Positions 27,940 through 35,518 of a DNA stretch of 64,000 nt are shown in pieces. The notes below the pieces were generated by a model that was given only the letters and a program-made list of their open reading frames with translations, did no database searches and had not been told where the DNA came from. The stretch covers positions 1,426,001 to 1,490,000 of the forward strand of contig NZ_CP059676.1 of the NCBI RefSeq assembly GCF_014069875.1, in the 5' to 3' direction. Within the stretch, counting starts at the first letter, position 1; each line of letters starts with the position of its first letter. The position numbers and the translations under genes are program-made. The DNA is from Flaviflexus equikiangi. Lineage in GTDB: Bacteria > Actinomycetota > Actinomycetes > Actinomycetales > Actinomycetaceae.

Positions 27940-28671
27940 ATGGACACTTCACAGGGATCAGGCGTCGGCGTTCTCGACAAGGCCGCATCGGTTCTCGGCG
28001 CTCTCGAGTCGGGCCCGCACACTCTCGCCCAGCTGGTCAGCGCCACTCATCTCGCGAGACCAACAGCACACCGTCTCGCCGTCGCCCTGGAGTATCACCG
28101 CTTCGTGACGAGAGACATGCAGGGGAGGTTCATCCTCGGCCCGCGCATGGAGGAGCTCGCAAGCGCGGCAGGCGGCGATCCCCTTCTCGCCGCCGCGAAA
28201 CCCGTCCTCATCGCACTGCGTGACCACACGGGCGAGTCCGCTCAACTCTTCCGCCGCCAGGGCGACGTCAGGATCTGCGTCGCGGCCGCTGAGCGCAATC
28301 TCGGCGGACTGCGGGACTCGATCCCGGTCGGGGCGGCCCTGTCGATGCTGGCAGGATCGGCAGCTCAGGTGCTCCTCGCATGGGAGGAGCCCGATCGCCT
28401 GCACCGCGGCCTCCATGGCGCGAACTTCACGGCGACAACGCTCTCTGCCGTTCGCCGCCGCCGGTGGGCCCAGTCCGTGGCCGAGCGGGAAGCCGGCGTC
28501 GCCTCGATCTCTGCCCCCGTGTGGGGACCGAGCGGGCGTGTTGTCGCCGCCGTCTCGATCTCCGGCCCGATCGAACGCATGGGACGCCAGCCCGGCCGGC
28601 AGCATTCCGTCTCGGTCGTGGCCGCAGCCAACCGGCTCACCGAGGTTCTGAAGCGCTCCGAGGACTACTGA
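27940..28671 (+). CDS. ndgR: IclR-family regulator, NdgR/LtbR type
   Basis: A 243-residue regulator with an N-terminal winged helix (about residues 10-70; LAQLVSATHLARPTAHRLAVAL) and an IclR effector domain. NdgR/LtbR proteins are conserved in Actinobacteria, encoded divergently from leuCD, and control branched-chain amino acid and related genes; the same arrangement is seen here. The shared 94-bp intergenic region is the likely binding site. Confidence 0.88.
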   Translation: MDTSQGSGVGVLDKAASVLGALESGPHTLAQLVSATHLARPTAHRLAVALEYHRFVTRDMQGRFILGPRMEELASAAGGDPLLAAAKPVLIALRDHTGESAQLFRRQGDVRICVAAAERNLGGLRDSIPVGAALSMLAGSAAQVLLAWEEPDRLHRGLHGANFTATTLSAVRRRRWAQSVAEREAGVASISAPVWGPSGRVVAAVSISGPIERMGRQPGRQHSVSVVAAANRLTEVLKRSEDY

Positions 28672-28688
28672 TCTGACAAGATAGAGGA

Positions 28689-29813
28689 ATGCAGCGCACC
28701 CTCCTCGTCACGAATGATTTTCCCCCGCGCGCGGGTGGCATCCAGACCTATCTGGAAGGCTTCGTCGGTCATCTCGATCCCGACAAGCTCGTCGTCTATG
28801 CCTCCACTCCGCCTGATGGCGGAGCCGCGGAATATGACGCCAGCGTGCCCTACGAGGTCATTCGATACCCGGGGACGATGATGCTTCCCACCCCTGCCGT
28901 GCGGAAGACGATGGAGGGGATCATCGCCGAACGTGGGGTGAAGAACGTGTGGTTCGGTGCCTCGACTCCGCTCGGCATCATGGCCTCGGCGGCGAAGCGC
29001 GCAGGAGCCACCCAGACGATCGCGACGACCCACGGCCACGAGATCGGCTGGTCGATGATCCCGGGAGCCCGCCAGGTGCTGGCTGCCATCTTCCGTGACA
29101 ACGACGTGGTGACCTACCTGACGAAGGCCACGAAGGATCGACTGTCCCCTCTTCTGGGTGATACCGAGACGCTGCGCCTGCCCGGCGGGATCAACCCCGA
29201 GGCGTTCGCCTTCGATGAGGGGGTACGCCGCAGCCTGCGAGACCGGTACGGAATAGCGCAGGACGCGCCGGTTGTCGTCTGCATCTCCCGCCTTGTCGAG
29301 AGGAAGGGCCAGGATCTCCTCATCGCGACCTGGCATCGGATCGCGGCCGCATTCCCCCAGGCCCGGCTCGTCATCGTCGGCAAAGGCCCCTACCGGGGCA
29401 AGCTCGATGCCCTCCATGCAATGTCCCCCGCGCGTGACTCGATCATCTTCACCGGGCAGGTCTCCTACGCTGAACTCGCGGGCCATTATTCTCTCGGCGA
29501 CGTGTATGCGATGCCGTGCAGGACGCGGGGCGGGGGCCTCGACATCGAGGGCCTCGGAATCGTCTATCTCGAAGCATATGCGGCAGGCCTGCCGGTGATT
29601 GCCGGGGATTCTGGGGGCGCCCCGGAGGCTGTCATCCCCGGGGAGACAGGGCTCGTCGTCAACGGGCGGTCGGGCAATGCGCTGGTATCGGCCCTCACGT
29701 ATCTTCTCGAGGATCCCGATCGCGCGCGGGCCATGGGAGCTCGGGGCCGTCAGTGGGTCGAGGATGAATGGCGCTGGGAGCACCTCATCAAACCCCTCCA
29801 GGCGATCCTCTAG
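28689..29813 (+). CDS. GT4 glycosyltransferase, PimB-like
   Basis: A 374-residue GT-B retaining glycosyltransferase. The N-terminus RTLLVTNDFPPRAGGIQTYLEGF closely resembles PimB', the mannosyltransferase that adds the second mannose to phosphatidylinositol in corynebacteria and mycobacteria. The nucleotide-sugar-binding domain has SRLVERKGQDLLI and the EX7E segment in EGLGIVYLEAYAAGLPVIAG. The acceptor here is unproven, since related enzymes also make other glycolipids. CAAGAT lies 6 nt before the ATG, hinting at a leaderless start. A hairpin region (about 29866-29898) follows the gene. Confidence 0.82.
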   Translation: MQRTLLVTNDFPPRAGGIQTYLEGFVGHLDPDKLVVYASTPPDGGAAEYDASVPYEVIRYPGTMMLPTPAVRKTMEGIIAERGVKNVWFGASTPLGIMASAAKRAGATQTIATTHGHEIGWSMIPGARQVLAAIFRDNDVVTYLTKATKDRLSPLLGDTETLRLPGGINPEAFAFDEGVRRSLRDRYGIAQDAPVVVCISRLVERKGQDLLIATWHRIAAAFPQARLVIVGKGPYRGKLDALHAMSPARDSIIFTGQVSYAELAGHYSLGDVYAMPCRTRGGGLDIEGLGIVYLEAYAAGLPVIAGDSGGAPEAVIPGETGLVVNGRSGNALVSALTYLLEDPDRARAMGARGRQWVEDEWRWEHLIKPLQAIL

Positions 29814-29914
29814 CGGAGGCGGTGCTCTCGCCGGCCACCACTGTCAGTGCCCTGCCGCTGCAACACGACACGCACGTCGCGTTGCGGCGTGGTCTTCGCG
29901 CTTAGGATCGAGGA

Positions 29915-30655
29915 ATGAATCCCTGGTCCCTGTACGACGATCTCATCTCACCCATCCCGCCCGATATCACGGTGCGCGACTATAGCGTCGGGCACGTGTG
30001 GACTTGGCTCGAGTCCGATGAGGGGACGATGGGAGTGGCCATGACAACCAACGTCAGGTCCCGTCCCAGCATCGCCATGGACGACGTGGCGGGAGCTCCC
30101 CTGCGGGAGGTTGCCGAGCTGGCAAAATCCTGGAATCTCATCGATGCCAGCATCGGCGTCGCGGCGATCAACGCGTGGCACAACCACTCCGGCAGGGTGG
30201 ACAAGGCTGGCCTTCGGACGGCGACGGGCGGGGCCTTCGACACGTATGCGGATCTCGTCAAAGGGAAGAGGGTCGCAACGATCGGGCATTTTCCCGCGAT
30301 CGAGGAGCGGCTGTCGGACGCCGCCGCCTTGACGATCCTTGAACGCAGCCCCCGCCCGGGGGATTTCATCGACACCGCCGCGGAATATGTCCTGCCTGAC
30401 CAGGACGTTGTGTTCGTGACAGGCTCGACGATGGTGAACAAGACACTGCCGCGACTCCTCGAACTGGCGAAGCAGGCCACCGTCATCGTCACGGGCCCGA
30501 GCACACCCCTCTCCCCCGTCCTCTTTGATCATGGGGCGAGCGGACTGTCTGGACTCATCGTCACGGACGCTGCCGGGCTGACGAGATCACTGCGCGGTGC
30601 CGGCAGAGGCAGGCCCGGACATTTCGGGCACATGATGGATCTCGCTCGAGGCTAG
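29915..30655 (+). CDS. DUF364/DUF4213 putative metal-chelation protein
   Basis: A 246-residue protein with an N-terminal DUF4213 region (about residues 1-85) and a C-terminal DUF364 Rossmann-like domain (about 90-235; GKRVATIGHFPAIEERL ... LPDQDVVFVTGSTMVNKTLPRLLELA). The family is called a putative heavy-metal chelation domain and occurs near metal transport or cofactor genes elsewhere; here no such neighbour is visible. The ATG lies 6 nt after TAGGAT (29903-29908), so it is probably leaderless. It converges on pdxH with a 4-nt gap. Confidence 0.75.
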   Translation: MNPWSLYDDLISPIPPDITVRDYSVGHVWTWLESDEGTMGVAMTTNVRSRPSIAMDDVAGAPLREVAELAKSWNLIDASIGVAAINAWHNHSGRVDKAGLRTATGGAFDTYADLVKGKRVATIGHFPAIEERLSDAAALTILERSPRPGDFIDTAAEYVLPDQDVVFVTGSTMVNKTLPRLLELAKQATVIVTGPSTPLSPVLFDHGASGLSGLIVTDAAGLTRSLRGAGRGRPGHFGHMMDLARG

Positions 30656-30659
30656 GGCA

Positions 30660-31310
30660 TCACGGTGCCAGGCGGTCAATCCTCCACGAGTCGGCATCCC
30701 TGCGATAGCGGAAGCGATCGTGGAGCCGACTCGGCCGGCCCTGCCAGAACTCGACCTCGTCGGGGACGACGAGGTAGCCGCCCCAGTGCGCTGGGCGCGT
30801 CAGCTCGATCTCCCCGGATTCCACGCCGGCAGTCAGGGCGGTGATCCGAGCAGCGAGCTCATCCTTCGTGATGACGGAAGACTGCGGAGAGGCGGTCGAT
30901 CCGATCCGCGAGAGCGGATGGCGGGAGTCGAAATACGCGTCCGATTCTTCTTCGCTGACTCGTGCGGCTCGACCCTCGATGCGGACGACGCGATCGAGCT
31001 CTCGCCAGTGGAAGAGAAGGGACACGCGGGGGTTCTGGGCGATCTCTCGGCCCTTGCGGGATTCGTAGTTCGTGTAGAACACGATCCCCCTCTCATCCGC
31101 GCCTCTCGCAAGCACGACCCGGCTCGACGGGATGCCGCGATCGTCAACGGTCGAGATCACCATGGCGTTCGGATCACGAAGACCATGATCGAAAGCCTCG
31201 GATAGCCAGGACTCGAACAGGACACGCGGAGAGGCTGGCAGGTCGCTCTCCCCCAGGGTGCCGCTGTCATAGTCGCGCTGATCGTAGATCTTGCCATTCT
31301 CCAGAGCCAT
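30660..31310 (-). CDS. pdxH: Pyridoxamine 5'-phosphate oxidase
   Basis: FMN-dependent enzyme that oxidises PNP and PMP to PLP, the cofactor of several enzymes in this window. Recognisable segments are SSRVVLARGADERGIVFYTNYESRKGREI, RVSLLFHWRELDRVVRIEG and the C-terminal VVPDEVEFWQGRPSRLHDRFRYRR. The ATG at 31310 gives 216 residues, the usual length. No good ribosome binding site precedes it, and an ATG at 31346 is an alternative, so the start is uncertain. Confidence 0.9.
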   Translation of the reverse strand: MALENGKIYDQRDYDSGTLGESDLPASPRVLFESWLSEAFDHGLRDPNAMVISTVDDRGIPSSRVVLARGADERGIVFYTNYESRKGREIAQNPRVSLLFHWRELDRVVRIEGRAARVSEEESDAYFDSRHPLSRIGSTASPQSSVITKDELAARITALTAGVESGEIELTRPAHWGGYLVVPDEVEFWQGRPSRLHDRFRYRRDADSWRIDRLAP

Positions 31311-31445
31311 GGCCCCATTATCGGCCACGGCAGGGTTCTTGACCATCCCCACCCGAGCAGACCGCCGCAGCGCCGTGACCTTTCTTACGAACAGAGGTCC
31401 ACGGTGTGGGATCTCTTGGATCTCGAAAGAAGATCTGCCTACCAT

Positions 31446-31470
31446 TTCGTAACTTACCGATTCGTAACTT
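31446..31470. promoter_or_regulatory. Direct repeat of TTCGTAACTT upstream of bioY
   Basis: Two identical decamers, 31446-31455 and 31461-31470, are spaced 15 bp start to start and end 13 nt before the bioY GTG. The bioY ribosome binding site follows immediately. The position suggests an operator that represses bioY; the regulator is unknown. Confidence 0.55.
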
Positions 31471-31483
31471 CGAAAGGCGGCTC

Positions 31484-32050
31484 GTGTCTTCACCTGCTAT
31501 CACCGCTGGCGTCCTCTCTGATCACCTTCCCGTGTCCCGTCTGCGCGACGTCACGCTCGTCCTCACAGGCACCCTCTTCGTCGCTCTGGCCTCCCAACTC
31601 ATCATCCCGCTCTGGTTCACGCCGGTGCCTCTCTCCATGGCAACATTCGCCGTCATGCTGACGGGCGCCTCCCTCGGCCCCGCCAAGGGAGCGCTGTCCC
31701 TGGCCCTCTATATGCTCCTCGGCATCGCCGGCGCGCCGGTCTTCGCCGATGGTGCATCAGGTTGGGGCGGAGCATCCTTCGGATATGTCATCGGCTACGT
31801 CCTTGCCGCTGCTGCCGCGGGCGCGCTCGCGGAGCGCGGATTCGACCGCACGCTCGGAAAGACCGCACTCCTTGTCATCGTCTCCTCCGCCCTCGTGTAC
31901 GCCATCGGCCTGCCGTGGCTCATGGTGTCGACGGGAGCGGGACTCGGTGCGGGACTGCAGATGGGAGTGCTGCCGTTCCTTATCGGCGATGCGATCAAGG
32001 GACTTGCCGCCGTTGCGCTGCTGCCCTCTGTGTGGCGCTTGATCAAGTAG
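31484..32050 (+). CDS. bioY: Biotin transporter substrate-binding protein BioY
   Basis: A 188-residue S-component of an ECF-type biotin transporter with about six membrane helices. Typical features are TPVPLSMATFAVMLTGASLGPAKGALSLALYMLLGIAGAPVFADG. The GTG at 31484 follows AAAGGCGG; the longer upstream frame is not family-like. No bioMN genes are next to it, so it may work alone or share a general ECF module. No biotin synthesis genes are in the window. Confidence 0.92.
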   Translation: MSSPAITAGVLSDHLPVSRLRDVTLVLTGTLFVALASQLIIPLWFTPVPLSMATFAVMLTGASLGPAKGALSLALYMLLGIAGAPVFADGASGWGGASFGYVIGYVLAAAAAGALAERGFDRTLGKTALLVIVSSALVYAIGLPWLMVSTGAGLGAGLQMGVLPFLIGDAIKGLAAVALLPSVWRLIK

Positions 32051-32063
32051 CACGTGAAGAGTT

Positions 32064-32096
32064 CAGGGCCCCCGGTCGTCACCGCCGGGGGCCCTG
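32064..32096 (+). terminator. Terminator after bioY
   Basis: A perfect 12-bp stem (32064-32075 with 32085-32096) and a 9-nt loop lie 13 nt after the bioY stop. No T run follows, so efficiency is uncertain. Confidence 0.6.
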
Positions 32097-32188
32097 CGCA
32101 CACCATCCACGCTGTGAGACCGGGGCCACATGAGAGACGGTGTTGAGTACTCTGTGGCGTACCGGATCCACCAACGAAGGAGGACCTC

Positions 32189-33466
32189 GTGACGCACTGG
32201 CGCATCCGAGATTTCCAGCCCACCGACCTCGATGGGTTCCTGCGGCTGTGGGAGCAGTACGTCAGCCAGGTCGAGGTTCCGGTCTACGCCCTCAACGAAG
32301 TCATCGCATCCACGCGGGCTGACACGGCGGTCGTCGCGACTGTCGGGGACGACGTCGTCGGCGTGACGGTGGCCCGGGCGGCGCACGACCAGGCATGGAT
32401 CGTGTTCTTCGCCGTCGACGAGAGCTGGCAGCGCCGCGGCATGTCGCGCGCCATGCTCAGCGCGATCGAGCAGCGCCTGGCCACGCAGGGAATCCATCAC
32501 ATGTCGATCCTTGTTCCCGATAATGTCGAGCCGAGCGCCGCACTGACCCGGGCAGGATTCGCCGATCAGAGACACCTGCGCTATTTCGAGCGCACGATAC
32601 CGATCCGGCAGGAGGAGATCCTGCTCCTGCGCGAACTCGGCGGGCGCATGGTGGGCCGCGACAGGTGGGATTCGATCGGCGGCATGACGGTCGAGAAGTC
32701 TCTCCTGGAGCGACGCCTGGTTCTGCCGCTCTCCAATCCGGAGAAAGCCGCACAGTTCGGGGTGGTGCCACCTCGCGCGATTGTCCTTTTCGGCCCGCCA
32801 GGCACCGGCAAGACGACGTTCGCGAAAGCGGTCGCGTCGCGGCTCGAGTGGCCCTTTGTGGAAGTGTTCCCATCCAGGCTCGCTTCTTCCCCGCGTGGCC
32901 TGGCAGGCGAACTCAGGGAGGCGTTCGAGCGGATCGAGGGCCTCGACCATGCTGTCGTCTTCATCGACGAGGTTGAAGAAATCGCGTCCCGACGCGGCGG
33001 GGAGCCGCCCTCTCCCACGCAGGCCGTGACGAACGAACTGCTCAAGGTCATTCCGGCGTTCAGGGAGAAGCCCGGCAGGCTCCTGATCTGTGCAACGAAC
33101 TTTATCCGGGCAATCGACCCCGCGTTCCTCCGGCATGGCCGATTCGACTATGTCATCCCCATCGGGCTTCCCGATGAGGAGGCCCGGCGCGCGATCTGGC
33201 TCATGTTCGTTCCCCCGACTGCGAGAGTCGATATCGACGCCCTCGTGGAGGCCACCGACGGCTTCTCGCCGGCCGACATCGAATATGCTGCTCGCCGAGC
33301 TTCACAGGAGGCATTCGAGCGTGCCATCGGATCATCGTCGACGGGAACCGATGATGGTCCGAGCGTCGAGGACTACCTGTCGGCGATCTCGCATACAAAG
33401 GTGACCGTGTCATCGGAGACTGCGCGGGAGTTCGAGGACGACATCGCTGCCCTGGCAAGGATCTAG
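32189..33466 (+). CDS. GNAT acetyltransferase fused to a Cdc48/FtsH-like AAA+ ATPase
   Basis: A 425-residue two-domain protein of unknown function. Residues 1-135 form a GNAT fold with the acetyl-CoA loop QRRGMSRAML (81-90). Residues 150-425 are a classic AAA+ module: Walker A GPPGTGKT (202-209), Walker B VVFIDE (256-261), sensor-1 ATN (302-304), the second region of homology with arginine fingers in FLRHGRFD (313-320), and a helical lid. The sequence is closest in style to Cdc48 or FtsH AAA domains, but no protease or second ATPase domain is present. The GTG start follows GAAGGAGGA. It is monocistronic. An acetyltransferase coupled to a protein-remodelling ATPase is an inference. Confidence 0.85.
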   Translation: MTHWRIRDFQPTDLDGFLRLWEQYVSQVEVPVYALNEVIASTRADTAVVATVGDDVVGVTVARAAHDQAWIVFFAVDESWQRRGMSRAMLSAIEQRLATQGIHHMSILVPDNVEPSAALTRAGFADQRHLRYFERTIPIRQEEILLLRELGGRMVGRDRWDSIGGMTVEKSLLERRLVLPLSNPEKAAQFGVVPPRAIVLFGPPGTGKTTFAKAVASRLEWPFVEVFPSRLASSPRGLAGELREAFERIEGLDHAVVFIDEVEEIASRRGGEPPSPTQAVTNELLKVIPAFREKPGRLLICATNFIRAIDPAFLRHGRFDYVIPIGLPDEEARRAIWLMFVPPTARVDIDALVEATDGFSPADIEYAARRASQEAFERAIGSSSTGTDDGPSVEDYLSAISHTKVTVSSETAREFEDDIAALARI

Positions 33467-33490
33467 CAGTATCCACGATTGTTGGCAAAG

Positions 33491-33520
33491 GAAAAAGGTC
33501 TGAGCATTGCTCAGACCTTA
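33491..33520 (-). terminator. Terminator of the tRNA-Gln/tRNA-Glu cluster
   Basis: A perfect 11-bp stem (33495-33505 with 33509-33519) and a 3-nt loop are followed on the minus strand by a T run (33496-33492). It lies just past the last tRNA-Glu. Confidence 0.85.
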
Positions 33521-33526
33521 GCCTTG

Positions 33527-33599
33527 TACCCCGTACCGGATTTGAACCGGTGTTACCGCCGTGAGAGGGCGACGTCCTAGGCCGCTAGACGAACGGGGC
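33527..33599 (-). tRNA. tRNA-Glu (CTC), copy 1
   Basis: A 73-nt cloverleaf with acceptor GCCCCGT pairing with ACGGGGT (one G-T pair at the end) and anticodon CTC in the loop CTCTCAC. CCA is not encoded. It differs from the second copy by a single base in the D arm region (T for C). Confidence 0.96.
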
Positions 33600-33602
33600 C
33601 TA

Positions 33603-33639
33603 CCGACAGTTCGCACTGCCGTGCCGACAGCTTGCACTG
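33603..33639. repeat. Tandem 16-mer between the two tRNA-Glu genes
   Basis: CCGACAG-T-GCACTG type units at 33603-33618 and 33624-33639 repeat with a 21-bp period and two mismatches. A third degenerate unit follows near 33645. They lie upstream of the downstream tRNA-Glu copy. Confidence 0.6.
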
Positions 33640-33661
33640 TCATAGTAGCTTGCGCTACCTG

Positions 33662-33734
33662 TACCCCGTACCGGATTTGAACCGGTGTTACCGCCGTGAG
33701 AGGGCGACGTCCTGGGCCGCTAGACGAACGGGGC
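33662..33734 (-). tRNA. tRNA-Glu (CTC), copy 2
   Basis: A 73-nt cloverleaf identical to copy 1 except for one base in the D arm region; the anticodon is CTC and CCA is not encoded. It lies between tRNA-Gln and the other tRNA-Glu. Confidence 0.96.
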
Positions 33735-33756
33735 CTCGGCTTCCGAAGAAACCTTG

Positions 33757-33828
33757 CTGGGGTACCAGGACTCGAACCTAGACTAAATGAACCAGAATCA
33801 CTCGTGCTGCCAATTACACCATACCCCA
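33757..33828 (-). tRNA. tRNA-Gln (CTG)
   Basis: A 72-nt cloverleaf with acceptor TGGGGTA pairing with TACCCCA, discriminator G and anticodon CTG in the loop TTCTGGT. CCA is not encoded. It is the first tRNA downstream of gltX. Confidence 0.95.
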
Positions 33829-33943
33829 ATTGCTCACAACCTCGGTTGCGCGCAGAACTAGACTCTACCGGGTCGGCATTTTGATCGCAAAACGGTGGAG
33901 GGTGAAGGTGATCACTGCACCGCCGTGCACCGCCCGGAAAGGC

Positions 33944-33971
33944 GTGGCCCCGGAGGAAACCCCGGGGCCAC
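33944..33971 (-). terminator. Hairpin after gltX
   Basis: A perfect 10-bp stem (33944-33953 with 33962-33971) lies 7 nt after the gltX stop. Only a short T run follows on the minus strand, so read-through into the tRNA genes is possible. Confidence 0.55.
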
Positions 33972-33978
33972 TGTTCAC

Positions 33979-35457
33979 TCAGCCGAGATGATCGGCAAGC
34001 TTCTGCAGCCGGGCGAGCGTCTCAGCCTTTCCGAGGATCTCCATCGAGTCGAAGACGGGAAGGGACACGTTGGTGCCCGTCACGGCCACAAACAGGGGCG
34101 CAAAGGCGATCCGAGGCTTGATGCCGAGTCCGTCGATGACAGCGACCGACATCCTGTCCTTGATCTCGGACGCCGCGAACTCTTCGAGCGCCGCCAGGTG
34201 CTCGATCGCGGCCTGGAGAACCAGGGGCGCCTGGTCGCGGAGCTTGCCGAGAGCCTTCTCGTCGTAGACGATATCGGCCGCGTCCTTGAACAGGAATCCC
34301 ATCATGGGGCCGGCTTCTGAGAGGACCTGGATGCGGGTCTGGGCGAGCGGGACAGCTCGGTCGATGATGCTGCGCTCAGCGTCCGTCAGGTCGTCGTAGG
34401 ACCCGGAGGAGACGGCGTCGCCGAGGAAGGGGACGATGCGGCGGGCAAGGTCATCGGTGTCGAGGCGGCGAATGTGCTCGGCGTTGATGGCGATGGCCTT
34501 CTTCTCGTCGAAGCGCGCCGGGTTCGGATTGACGTCCTCGATATCGAACGCCTCGATCAGTTCGCTGACGGTAAAGATGTCGCGGTCCGGGGCGATCGAC
34601 CATCCGAGCAGGGCCAGGTAGTTGACGAGACCTTCCGGGATCATGCCGTGCTGGCGGTGCAGGAAGAGATTCGATTCTGGATCGCGCTTGGAGAGCTTCT
34701 TGTTCCCCTCCCCCATGACATACGGCAGGTGCCCGAAGATCGGGACCTGGGTGGAGATGCCGAGCTCGACGAGGGCGCGATGAAGGACGACCTGGCGGGG
34801 AGTCGATGACAAGAGGTCTTCTCCGCGCAGGACATGCGTGATGTTCATGAGAGCATCATCGACCGGGTTGGTGAGCGTGTAGAGCGGCTGCCCGTTGCCT
34901 CGCACGATGACGTAGTCGGGGACGCTGCCCGGTGAGAACGTGATCTCCCCGCGCACGGCATCGACGAACGACACATCCTCGTCTGGCATGCGGATCCGCA
35001 GCACGGGCTCGCGCCCCTCGGCACGGAACGCCGCCTTCTGCTCCTCTGTCAGATCACGGTCGTATCCGTCATAGCCGAGTTTCGGGTCACGCCCGGCTGC
35101 GCGATGACGGGCCTCGACCTCCTCGGGCGTGGAGAACGACTCGTAGGCATATCCGGCCTCGAGGAGTTTCGCGGCAACATCCGCATAGAGCTCCATTCGC
35201 TCCGACTGGCGGTAGGGACCATCCGGACCGCCGACTTCCACCCCTTCATCCCAGTCCATTCCGAGCCATCTCATGGCATCCAGGAGCTGGTGGTAGGACT
35301 CCTCCGAGTCACGCTGAGCATCCGTGTCTTCGATGCGGAAGACGAACGTGCCTCCCGTGTGCCGAGCATAGGCCCAGTTGAAGAGAGCTGTGCGGATGAG
35401 GCCGACGTGGGGGGTTCCCGTCGGCGAAGGGCAAAAACGAACGCGAACATCAGTCAT
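33979..35457 (-). CDS. gltX: Glutamyl-tRNA synthetase
   Basis: Class I aminoacyl-tRNA synthetase, 492 residues. The HIGH-type motif is [10 protein letters not shown] (residues 11-20) and the KMSKS-type motif is KKLSKRD. Most Actinobacteria lack GlnRS and use a non-discriminating GluRS with GatCAB, so this enzyme probably charges both tRNA-Glu and tRNA-Gln, which are encoded directly downstream. The ATG lies 6 nt after TAGTCT with no ribosome binding site, consistent with a leaderless mRNA. Confidence 0.96.
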   Translation of the reverse strand: MTDVRVRFCPSPTGTPHVGLIRTALFNWAYARHTGGTFVFRIEDTDAQRDSEESYHQLLDAMRWLGMDWDEGVEVGGPDGPYRQSERMELYADVAAKLLEAGYAYESFSTPEEVEARHRAAGRDPKLGYDGYDRDLTEEQKAAFRAEGREPVLRIRMPDEDVSFVDAVRGEITFSPGSVPDYVIVRGNGQPLYTLTNPVDDALMNITHVLRGEDLLSSTPRQVVLHRALVELGISTQVPIFGHLPYVMGEGNKKLSKRDPESNLFLHRQHGMIPEGLVNYLALLGWSIAPDRDIFTVSELIEAFDIEDVNPNPARFDEKKAIAINAEHIRRLDTDDLARRIVPFLGDAVSSGSYDDLTDAERSIIDRAVPLAQTRIQVLSEAGPMMGFLFKDAADIVYDEKALGKLRDQAPLVLQAAIEHLAALEEFAASEIKDRMSVAVIDGLGIKPRIAFAPLFVAVTGTNVSLPVFDSMEILGKAETLARLQKLADHLG

Positions 35458-35518
35458 AGTGCAAGACTACCGCGCTCAGGGTTCCCGCTGTTTCGCCAAA
35501 GAGCTTTAGAGTAGTCAC

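Noticed and set aside
33603-33661. Repeats between tRNA genes considered as a mini CRISPR array
   Set aside because: Units are only 16 bp with 5-bp spacers and mismatches; no cas genes are in the window.
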